The position numbers were made by a program, and so were the translations under genes. Below are positions 1 to 7,625 of a stretch of DNA of 64,000 bases, in pieces; within the stretch, counting starts at the first letter, position 1; each line of letters opens with the position of its first letter. Under the pieces are notes generated by a model. That model was not told where the DNA came from, did not search any database, and worked only from the letters and a program-made list of their open reading frames with translations. Location of the stretch: positions 14,298,863 through 14,362,862 of the forward strand of contig NC_064542.1 of assembly GCF_023856365.1 (NCBI RefSeq). The letters are read 5' to 3'. Source of the stretch: Brienomyrus brachyistius. Taxonomy: Eukaryota; Chordata; Actinopteri; Osteoglossiformes; Mormyridae.

Positions 1-2248
1 TTGCCATATTGCTTTATATTAGTAAATCAAGAAATGTTACAGCAATGTTTGGCTTGTGCTAACAATCCCATGAGCAACAATGTGCCCAGGGTACAGTTCA
101 GAGACCTTGTCAAGAGCTGTTAGACCTTCCATGAATGCATGAGGATGTGCAGTCTCTTCTCAGACAGCAGGTCATGTCTATTCTATATGCAGCTGTCACG
201 CAATTCTGAGGGGGGATGACTAATGATGTCTGGCAACCAGTTCAATGATAGATGATGAGAGAGATCACAGAAATTATACACCTGTAACAGATAGATGTGC
301 AAGTACGATGGCTCGGCCCTCACACCTAAACACATCATTATCATCAACGACATCATCAGAATTGGCTGAATTCAAAAACTGTGACACAAAACTGAGAAAA
401 AAAGGCAGGGCAGAGTTAATCAATTATTGAGTGTATGTGCAATATGTGCATTTGTGTAATAATAATAACAAAAAACGTCTACTACTACTAATAATAATAA
501 ATAGTTATCATAATTTTCTTCTCATTATCTGGCTGTGCCGATATGATATTTCAAGCAAATATTGTTGTGACAGTTCTGTAAAATGTCCTAAAAGTTGTAT
601 AGCGGTATAAGTCGTATGTTTCTGCCTTTGGTTCATTAATTTGATTAGATGATAAATCTTAAGTAGTATAATCTGTCACTAAACAGAACAAGCTTCGGTA
701 TTCACCTCTGTAAAAAAAAAATGCTTTGAATCTACTGGAAATGTGGGGTCAGGAAATCATTTTATGAAACAATCACCCCAGTGAGTAAACCCAGATTCGA
801 CACACAGGTCTGTCAAAATGCAACAACTAATTCCGCCTTCATCAGATTTGCAGGAAATGCAATTCTGCATTATAGGATTAACCCAGATTACTTCCAAAAG
901 GTAGCCAAGTGCGGCCAAGTACCAGCAGTAGAAACTGCAAAACATGTGCTTAAACAAATTCTGGGCATATACTGAGTTCTAAAAATATTCCAGGTATATC
1001 AAATGCAAATTTGAATTTAAATTACTTTATAAATAACTTTTTGTGGGGAACCACAATGGATGTGTCATTAAGAGAGGTTGCCAGATTTTGAAAAGTTACT
1101 GCTAAATAAACCACCATATGGCAACGATTGTTATTCCCAAGGAAAGTTACACAATATTCTTAACATTCTAGACTAGCACCTGCTTCTCTGAACTGGAGGA
1201 CACAAACTGAATTCACAAAACTAGTGGCAGTAAAGCAGCCACAGAGATCAAGGTCAAACATCAGTCACTGCTATTCAAAACCTTTAATGACAGAATGCAG
1301 AAAAATATTACTGCCGCACAGCTAAAATGTAAGAATTTAAGACCACTCTGAATGAAGCATGATTGTTTACAGCAAAGCAATGCATTTCAAGTGACAATAA
1401 GTATGTGCAAATAAAAGACAATATATATAAGCCCCAAATAAGGATTTCAAATTCAATTAAATTTCATATGAATTAATTTAGCTCATTTCCTTCTGTGAAG
1501 GTTTACATAACATGTGAAATTCGCTCAGTTTCAGTTGTATTTATACCTTTTAGAAGACAGGTGTTTGCATAATCTCTAATTTTGGTTCCTCATCCGATTA
1601 TCAGAGTCCGCCAGCTTCACATTCTCACGGGTCGATTTGTTACTCACACAGGCCCTGTCTAGGTTTCTGTGTAATAAGATTAAGATAATCGATGGCTTGC
1701 ACTAGTGAAAGTAATACCTGCCCCCATGCTAACAAATTGGAGGCTAAAAAAACATACAGAAAATAATCCAGCTTGACTACAGTTTGCTTTCAGCGTGTTT
1801 TGCCCTAATGTTTTATTATGACGGCTGCTTAACCATATTTCCAGATCGTAGTCAAAGGAAATCATGCCAAGCTCCAGAAACTGATAAAAATGGATGAAAT
1901 AGACAGAGGCAAAGCAAACTGTAATATAACATATACAAAATCAAAAATCCCCAATGGCTATGAATCCTTCACATGTAGTTTACTTCACAAATGCTGAAAT
2001 TATAATAGGGAAAAAAATCCACCAGTGGTAAATGCTTATTTTGTGAGGTTTTGGAAGATCAAATCTAAATATGAAAGGCACAAAGAAATAAATAATTTTT
2101 CTCATCTTGCCAGATTTGACTAATCTCTTGCCAGTATTGAGTTGACTATCTTGCCAGGTCAATGCCTTCTCAGCGTTTTTTGTTTTGTCTAATCCTCACT
2201 CTGCTACAGAATAACTACTGATCACTTGGCCCTTTCTTTATAGTCTCC
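1..2248. other. Noncoding AT-rich sequence, no gene seen
   Basis: No open frame here exceeds about 66 codons and none resembles a known protein. The sequence is unique-looking and AT-rich, with short runs such as an ATA/TAA-rich patch near 460-500. No repeat family was recognised. It could be intergenic or intronic. Confidence 0.5.
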
Positions 2249-2360
2249 ACCCATCCATCCATTCATCCATACATCCATCCACCCACCCACTTATTAATGT
2301 CAGGGTGCAACATAAGACCAGGACTAGGGCACACCCTGAATGGGATGGCAGTCAAATGTA
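2249..2360 (-). repeat. Degenerate SINE 3' end with (ATCC)n tail
   Basis: An imperfect (ATCC)n/(ACCC)n tract at 2249-2290 is followed by sequence resembling the reversed 3' part of the tRNA-derived SINE seen at 26238, 38042 and 59385 (the 'gcacaccctgaatgggatggc' region). The tRNA-like head is missing. It is older and more diverged than the other copies. Confidence 0.4.
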
Positions 2361-2462
2361 CTCTTGGTCCAAAAAAAGAGTTACATCTTGTCCTGTACTT
2401 TGCAGGAACCCCCAAAAGAAAACCAGGACATATATACGATACTCCTGATGTCTGTACTCCTG

Positions 2463-2519
<57 letters not shown>

Positions 2520-2580
2520 GGAGCATCAGAAGCTTTTTGAATGTGGGGGGACACAGTGGGATAAAACTAATATTTTACGC

Positions 2581-2619
<39 letters not shown>

Positions 2620-2660
2620 GGGAGAGAGAGAGAGAGAGACAGAGAGAGGGAGAGAAAGAG
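2463..2660. repeat. Compound microsatellite (TA)n(CA)n ... (GT)n(GA)n
   Basis: (TA)n occupies 2463-2488 and (CA)n 2489-2515. After 67 bp of unique sequence come (GT)n at 2583-2617 and (GA)n at about 2622-2660. Open frames across these tracts only encode dipeptide runs and are not genes. Confidence 0.95.
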
Positions 2661-3806
2661 ATTGATTGTCCAGAGACATATATGCATAGATCTGTGAAGA
2701 TACAAGACAAAATCTGCGATTTGTCATGTTCTGATGGACACAGGGCACAAAACTCCTTCCTCTGCTTTGGCAAGCCCTATCACATTTCAGGTTGCCCTAA
2801 ACCACATCTTCAGCTATTCCTCCAGCTTGGTAGAGTCGTCACAAAAGGAAGATATGAGCTTGGCTATAAGCATACTGGGGAAATATACCCTACCATCTGC
2901 CATTGAAGGTATGCTGTGAATTGCTGAAATAGCAAAAGTGCTTTGGAGATGGTCTTAATTTACATTTTAATGAATCCCTTTATAGGTCTTCCTGGGCATC
3001 ACCTTAGTACCCTTAGTCATAAGCTTCATTATTATAGTCAAATGAAATTTGGAAGTGGATGTTCCCTCTCTGACTGATTTGGTTGCTCTGTCCTGTTGAG
3101 TCAGTAAACCGTGCTTCACGTTCTGTGCTGTCGCTGGGCAGATGATTAGGTCACAGTCATGCGGCCAGTCATGGCATGGCAAACAATGGTGGGCTGGCTA
3201 GTTGCTGTGTCACAAAATGGTGGGAGAAGGGGACAGGGGCGTGTACTGGTGGAGGCATTCCAGATGCAAAGCACCAAGAGGTGCCTATACATCAGCCTGA
3301 CTGATGAGGTGCTGTCTGAGGCTGATTGCCACCGACAGCTGGCCATACTCACAGCTTCGCTCACAAGCCCAGGCACCAGAAGGGCTGTATCTATGATATG
3401 TGGGGCTGCATCTATGATGCATGATGTCACAGCCGTTCAATAGCCCTGACAGCGCTTACTGCTTGCCTGGTCACAAGGTACTCTCGAGCACATCATTATT
3501 ATTGCTCAAGACTGCTTGGTGTTTCCCAGCATGCAATTTGCCTTTTGTTTAATGAGCTCTACTCAATGAGATGCGTGACCTGAGAGCAGATCAAACACAG
3601 AACTTGCAAGGTTTTAACTCCTTGTTTGTCCCCGATGCACTTGTCTCAATTGAATTTTGTTATTCAGACTGAGATCGCATAGAAATTACTTTGTCAGTCT
3701 AGGCAGAGATTCATTGAGCTTGACATAGAAAACTAAAATACTGAGAGAAAACTACTTGTGCAGTTTGTTAATGACTTGGCAGTTGTCCATGAATCCTCGA
3801 TGATCA
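2661..3806. other. Noncoding sequence, no gene recognised
   Basis: Overlapping 94-codon open frames lie on both strands at about 3146-3443. Neither has a recognisable domain, and neither is flanked by convincing splice sites. The patch is somewhat more GC-rich than its surroundings. Nothing else was seen. Confidence 0.4.
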
Positions 3807-3848
3807 TACACACACACACATAGGCACATGCTTATGTATATTCACATA

Positions 3849-3879
<31 letters not shown>

Positions 3880-3946
3880 CAGGCACATGCATATATATAT
3901 TGACACACACACACACACACATATAGCCACATGCATATATATATTG

Positions 3947-3997
<51 letters not shown>
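3807..3997. repeat. Compound CA/TA microsatellite with longer-period repeat
   Basis: (CA)n blocks alternate with a motif close to 'ggcacatgcatatatatattg', present at about 3823, 3881 and 3926, giving a degenerate higher-order period of roughly 43-57 bp. The block ends in (TA)n exactly where the LTR retrotransposon begins. Confidence 0.9.
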
Positions 3998-3998
<1 letters not shown>

Positions 3999-4107
3999 GT
4001 GACACCCGCTCCGTCCGCTCCTCGTGTGTGCCACGCCCCCTAATTACCCACGTGTGATTTCCTGATCGTGCCCAGTCGTGTCTTGTTTCCTGCTGCCTTG
4101 TTCCATG

Positions 4108-4114
4108 TATTTAA
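4108..4114 (+). promoter_or_regulatory. TATA-like box in the 5' LTR
   Basis: TATTTAA sits 111 bp into the LTR and 85 bp before the poly(A) signal, a normal position for an LTR promoter. The same sequence occurs in the 3' LTR at 7054-7060. Confidence 0.55.
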
Positions 4115-4198
4115 GTTCCTGTTTTGTACTAACCCGTTGTCTGTCATTGATGTTAGTCACGTCAGATGTTCCCTGCTACCCGTTCCCCCGATTCCCTT

Positions 4199-4204
4199 AT
4201 TAAA
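4199..4204 (+). promoter_or_regulatory. LTR polyadenylation signal ATTAAA
   Basis: ATTAAA is the common variant of AATAAA. The equivalent in the 3' LTR is 7145-7150 and would end the element's transcript there. Confidence 0.5.
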
Positions 4205-4296
4205 ACCCCAGTTTGCCCCGTAATTCGCCTGTCTGCCTGCTTCCTGACTGCTCGCCTGCCTGTTCGCCTTACCGGCTTCCAGCGTCCCGTGACAGA

Positions 4297-6780
4297 ATGA
4301 CAGACCACAAAAAGAAGCGGACAGGGAGGAGGAGAGTCCCGCAGGAGACGATCCGTCTCGGCGCCTGCTCGCTCTCCAGGCTTTGGCTCCCGACAGGGGA
4401 CGAAAGGGAAGTACCCGCCCTACCTCCAGCCCGGAGGCTGACCACACGCGACCCCGATCCCGTGTGGAAATACTGGTTCTCCAGTGAGGACGAGGACGAG
4501 GAGCCCTTCCTCTACCCTTACCCGGAGCCGGAGGCCTTTCTTCCGCCGTCCGTTTTTACGGACGTCGCGCCGCCTCCCGCCACCGCTAGGCGCCAGCGAG
4601 GGAGAAGGAGACCGGCGATCGCCGGTACAGAGGACCTCCCTCCGCTGCTCGCTGCAACGGCCGGACCCGAGGAGCTCCCTCCGCTCCTGCCGCCCGCGGA
4701 CCCCGCTCCCGTGCAGCCGCCATTGCCGGCGGACCCCGCTCCCGTGCAGCCGCCATTGCCGGCGGACCCCGCTCCCGTGCAGCCGCCATTGCCGGCGGAC
4801 CCCGCTCCCGTGCAGCCGCCATTGCCGCCTTCGCCGCCGCCGCCTGCGCAGCCGCCGCCTGCGCAGCCGCCGCCTTCGCTGCCTGCTGCAGCTCCCGGGC
4901 AGGCGCCCCCACTGCAGCTGCCTGCTGCAGCTCCCGGGCAGGCGCCCCCACTGCAGCTGCCTGCTGCAGCTCCCGGGCAGGCGCCCCCACTGCAGCTGCC
5001 TGCTGCAGCTCCCGGGCAGGCGCCCCCACTGCAGCCACCTCCTGTTCCTGACCTCGCTGCAGCTCCCGGGCAGGCGCCCCCACTGCAGCCGCCTGCTGCA
5101 GCTCCCGGGCAGGCGCCCCCACTGCAGCCAGCTCCTGTTCCTGACCGTGTTCCTGTTCCTGACCGTGCTCCTGTTCCTGCAGAGGCGCCCCCTCTGCAGC
5201 CGCCTGCTGCAGCTCCCGGGCAGGCGCCCCCACTGCAGCCACCTGCTGCAGCTCCCGGGCAGGCGCCCCCACTGCAGCCACCTGCTGCAGCTCCCGGGCA
5301 GGCGCCCCCACTGCAGCCAGCTCCTGTTCCTGACCGTGCTCCTGTTCCTGCAGAGGCGCCCCCTCTGCAGCCGCCTGCTGCAGCTCCCGGGCAGGCGCCC
5401 CCACTGCAGCCACCTGCTGCAGCTCCCGGGCAGGCGCCCCCACTGCAGCCAGCTCCTGTTCCTGACCGTGCTCCTGTTCCTGCAGAGGCGCCCCCTCTGC
5501 AGCCGCCTGCTGCAGCTCCCGGGCAGGCGCCCCCTCTGCAGCCGCCTGCTGCAGCTCCCGGGCAGGCGCCCCCACTGCAGCCGCCTGCTGCAGCTCCCGG
5601 GCAGGCGCCCCCACTGCAGCCGCCTGCTGCAGCTCCCGGGCAGGCGCCCCCACTGCAGCCAGCTCCTGTTCCTGACCGCGCTCCTGTTCCTGCAGAGGCG
5701 CCCCCTCTGCAGCCGCCTGCTGCAGCTCCCGGGCAGGCGCCCCCTCTGCAGCCGCCTGCTGCAGCTCCCGGGCAGGTGCCCCCACTGCAGCCATCTGCTG
5801 CAGCTCCCGGGCAGGCGCCCCCACTGCAGCCAGCTCCTGTTCCTGACCGCGCTGCAGCAGCTCCCGAGGCGCCCCCTGACCGCGCTGCAGCAGCTCCCGA
5901 GGCGCCCCCTGACCGCGCTGCAGCAGCTCCCGAGGCGCCCCCTGACCGCGCTGCAGCAGCTCCCGAGGCGCCCCCTCCGCCTGCTGACCCGGTTCCTGTC
6001 CCTGGCCCCGCTCCTGTCCCTGGCCCCGCTCCGGTGACTCCTTCACCCTCACCCCGGCGACATCGACCCCGACCGGGGGTCGGTATGTCTGTGTCCCGCA
6101 GAGGGAGGGGACACAGACGTCGGACTGGGGTCCCTCCCGCCCTGCCCCCTGGCTCGCCCTCCCTCGCCTGCGCTCTGGCTCGGTTGGCGCCTGCAGGTCC
6201 TGGCCCTCCGGGTCGGCTGTCGCCTACGGGTCCCCCTCCGATGCCTCGTCACCCTGCCTCGCTCCCCCCCTCCGGTGCCTGGTCGGTCGCCTGCGGGCTC
6301 CCCGACGGCGGCTCCTCGGTTGCCTGCGGGGCCCCTACCTCCGGCCCTCCACCGGACGTCGCCGCCTGCTGCGGCTCCCCCCTCCTCCGGGCCTTCGCCG
6401 TGGGCCCCTCCTGCTCCCTCGTCCCCTTCCCCGGTGCTCCCTCCTGCTTCCTCCCTGGCCCCTCCGCGGGTCCCTCGCCCTGCCTCCTCGGCCCCTCCGA
6501 GGTCCCCTCCGGCTCCGGCCTCCCGGCCGCCTGCGGCCCCTCCGGCTGCCTCCCGTCGCCCGCTGGGGCTCCCTCAGGCTCCCCTTCCTTCCTCCTCCTT
6601 CTCTCCCTTCTTTCCTGTCTCTGTCCCGCCTGTCCTTGTTCCTCCTCCTGCCTTTGTTCTGCCCCACTCTGTTCCTGGTTTCCCGTCGTTCCCTCCCGTC
6701 ACTCCCGCTCCTTTTGTTCCGCCTGTTCCCTCTGTTCCTCCCTTCCTGGTCTGTCTGTCGGCTTTTCCTGTCTTGTGTAG
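4297..6780 (+). CDS. Proline-rich tandem-repeat protein of the LTR element (hypothetical)
   Basis: This is an 827-codon frame. The first ATG lies 3 bp after the 5' LTR; an in-frame TTG at 4213 lies within the LTR and is not credible. Residues 1-60 are basic then mixed (MTDHKKKRTGRR at the start), followed by an acidic stretch (SSEDEDEEP). Residues about 132-175 hold four 11-residue repeats (PADPAPVQPPL), 196-515 hold eighteen copies of AAAPGQAPPLQ with interspersed PVPDRAPVPAEAPPLQ modules, and 518-561 hold four AAAAPEAPPDR repeats. The last 200 residues are low-complexity and Cys/Leu/Ser-rich, probably read-through of pyrimidine-rich DNA. No enzymatic or gag-like motif is visible. The repeats have periods divisible by three, so other frames also stay open and openness alone is poor evidence of coding. 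It may be a captured or de novo frame, or not translated at all. Confidence 0.4.
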   Translation: MTDHKKKRTGRRRVPQETIRLGACSLSRLWLPTGDEREVPALPPARRLTTRDPDPVWKYWFSSEDEDEEPFLYPYPEPEAFLPPSVFTDVAPPPATARRQRGRRRPAIAGTEDLPPLLAATAGPEELPPLLPPADPAPVQPPLPADPAPVQPPLPADPAPVQPPLPADPAPVQPPLPPSPPPPAQPPPAQPPPSLPAAAPGQAPPLQLPAAAPGQAPPLQLPAAAPGQAPPLQLPAAAPGQAPPLQPPPVPDLAAAPGQAPPLQPPAAAPGQAPPLQPAPVPDRVPVPDRAPVPAEAPPLQPPAAAPGQAPPLQPPAAAPGQAPPLQPPAAAPGQAPPLQPAPVPDRAPVPAEAPPLQPPAAAPGQAPPLQPPAAAPGQAPPLQPAPVPDRAPVPAEAPPLQPPAAAPGQAPPLQPPAAAPGQAPPLQPPAAAPGQAPPLQPPAAAPGQAPPLQPAPVPDRAPVPAEAPPLQPPAAAPGQAPPLQPPAAAPGQVPPLQPSAAAPGQAPPLQPAPVPDRAAAAPEAPPDRAAAAPEAPPDRAAAAPEAPPDRAAAAPEAPPPPADPVPVPGPAPVPGPAPVTPSPSPRRHRPRPGVGMSVSRRGRGHRRRTGVPPALPPGSPSLACALARLAPAGPGPPGRLSPTGPPPMPRHPASLPPSGAWSVACGLPDGGSSVACGAPTSGPPPDVAACCGSPLLRAFAVGPSCSLVPFPGAPSCFLPGPSAGPSPCLLGPSEVPSGSGLPAACGPSGCLPSPAGAPSGSPSFLLLLSLLSCLCPACPCSSSCLCSAPLCSWFPVVPSRHSRSFCSACSLCSSLPGLSVGFSCLV
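4691..4826 (+). repeat. 33-bp tandem repeat, about 4 copies
   Basis: The unit encodes PADPAPVQPPL. Copies are nearly identical. The period is a multiple of three, so the frame is preserved. Confidence 0.9.
4882..5840 (+). repeat. 39-bp tandem repeat array with interspersed spacer modules
   Basis: The 39-bp unit (13 codons, core AAAPGQAPPLQ) occurs eighteen times. Four modules carrying PVPAEAPPLQ interrupt the array, giving a higher-order pattern of 1-4 units per module. Divergence between units is confined to a few positions (for example ccactgcag against cctctgcag, and one GQV variant), indicating recent amplification. Confidence 0.92.
5849..5980 (+). repeat. 33-bp tandem repeat, 4 copies
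   Basis: The unit 'gctgcagcagctcccgaggc...' encodes AAAAPEAPPDR. Copies look identical and stay in frame with the upstream arrays. Confidence 0.92.
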
Positions 6781-6931
6781 TGTCCTGTCCTGGCTCCTGC
6801 CTCTGTGTCAGTTTTGCCTGTCTGTCTTGTTCCCTGTTCCCCATTGATTTTTGCTCTTGTCTTTCAGGTCCTGTTCTCCCTCGTCCCGTCCGTCGCCCCC
6901 TTCCTGGGCGCGCCCGGTGTAGCGCGCCTTT

Positions 6932-6940
6932 GGGGGGGGG
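6932..6940 (+). other. Polypurine tract (G9) before the 3' LTR
   Basis: A run of nine G residues followed by 'ttc' directly precedes the 3' LTR start at 6944. This is the expected site of plus-strand priming in LTR retrotransposons. Confidence 0.65.
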
Positions 6941-6943
6941 TTC

Positions 6944-7237
6944 TGTGACACCCGCTCCGTCCGCTCCTCGTGTGTGCCACGCCCCCTAATTACCCACGTG
7001 TGATTTCCTGATCGTGCCCAGTCGTGTCTTGTTTCCTGCTGCCTTGTTCCATGTATTTAAGTTCCTGTTTTGTACTAACCCGTTGTCTGTCATTGATGTT
7101 AGTCACGTCAGATGTTCCCTGCTACCCGTTCCCCCGATTCCCTTATTAAAACCCCAGTTTGCCCCGTAATTCGCCTGTCTGCCTGCTTCCTGACTGCTCG
7201 CCTGCCTGTTCGCCTTACCGGCTTCCAGCGTCCCGTG

Positions 7238-7240
<3 letters not shown>
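6944..7240 (+). repeat. 3' LTR
   Basis: This is an identical copy of 3998-4294, with a constant offset of 2946 bp and no indel or substitution seen. Confidence 0.93.

Positions 7241-7290
<50 letters not shown>
7241..7290. repeat. (AT)25 microsatellite
   Basis: Uninterrupted AT dinucleotides separate the LTR element from MITE copy 1. They are presumably the continuation of the (TA)n at 3979-3997 that the LTR element split. Confidence 0.97.
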
Positions 7291-7293
<3 letters not shown>

Positions 7294-7525
7294 CTTCTAT
7301 GGGAAAAATGCTAATGCTAACTATGGCAACCTTAACCCCTACCCAGCCCTAACCATAACCATAAGATACCAAACAAAATAGAACAGTTTTTTGCATTTTT
7401 TGTTTTTTTCATTGCAGTCACGGATTGTTTTATAGAATAGAGTTTTCTCATATGGGGACTAGGAAACTGATCCCCATAAGGTAAAAAAAAGGGTATTCGT
7501 CACGTCGTGGGGACATTTGGTACAC
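7291..7525 (+). mobile_element. Microsatellite-associated MITE, copy 1 (5' end missing)
   Basis: It shares the core 'tcacttctatggg...aaatgctaa' and 'accttaacccctacccagcc' with copies at 41151-41414 and 44735-44956, in the same order and spacing. The left terminal repeat is missing at the AT tract; the right part retains 'gtggggacatttgg' but loses the mirrored end. It is noncoding. Confidence 0.75.
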
Positions 7526-7573
7526 ATACATATTGACATACATCTATATATAAATATATATATATATATATAA
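7526..7573. repeat. TA-rich simple repeat at the LINE 3' end
   Basis: Degenerate 'acatacatattgacatacat' leads into (TA)n at 7544-7572. The LINE's 3' end joins this tract directly. Confidence 0.85.
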
Positions 7574-7625
7574 ATCCCCACTCGCCCTCCTGTGGGCGGT
7601 CTTTTGTCCTTCAAGCTCGGGTCCT

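Larger units (their letters stand above)
3998..4294 (+). repeat. 5' LTR
   Basis: This is a 297-bp copy starting TGTGACACCC and ending CCCGTGACA, identical to 6944-7240. It contains a TATTTAA box at 4108-4114 and an ATTAAA poly(A) signal at 4199-4204, in the order expected for U3 then R. Confidence 0.93.
3998..7240 (+). mobile_element. Young non-autonomous LTR retrotransposon
   Basis: Two direct repeats of 297 bp (3998-4294 and 6944-7240) bound a 2.65-kb interior. Read base by base they are identical, which indicates a very recent insertion. Each starts TGTGACA and ends CGTGACA, the TG...CA ends expected of LTRs. A G-run (6932-6940) lies just before the 3' LTR where a polypurine tract belongs. 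The flanking 5-mers are both 'atata' (3993-3997, 7241-7245), consistent with a 5-bp target duplication, although inside (TA)n this is weak evidence. No gag, protease, reverse transcriptase or integrase motif was found, so mobilisation must be in trans, probably by a gypsy-like relative. A canonical TGG-type primer binding site was not found after the 5' LTR. The interior is far more GC-rich than its surroundings. Confidence 0.9.

Noticed and set aside
2297..2773. Open frames of 68-122 codons across the microsatellites
   Set aside because: They encode only Thr-His, Val-Cys, Ile-Tyr or Arg-Glu dipeptide runs from CA, GT, TA and GA repeats.
3146..3443. 94-codon frames on both strands
   Set aside because: They overlap each other, show no domain and have no convincing splice or promoter context.
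4213..4296. Upstream extension of the LTR-element frame starting at TTG
   Set aside because: It lies inside the LTR and uses a non-ATG start. The first ATG at 4297 is the sensible start.
4586..6052. 488-codon minus-strand frame and 517-codon plus-strand frame across the repeat arrays
   Set aside because: They stay open only because the 33- and 39-bp repeat periods are multiples of three in GC-rich DNA. They are shadows of the 4297-6780 frame, itself of doubtful coding status.
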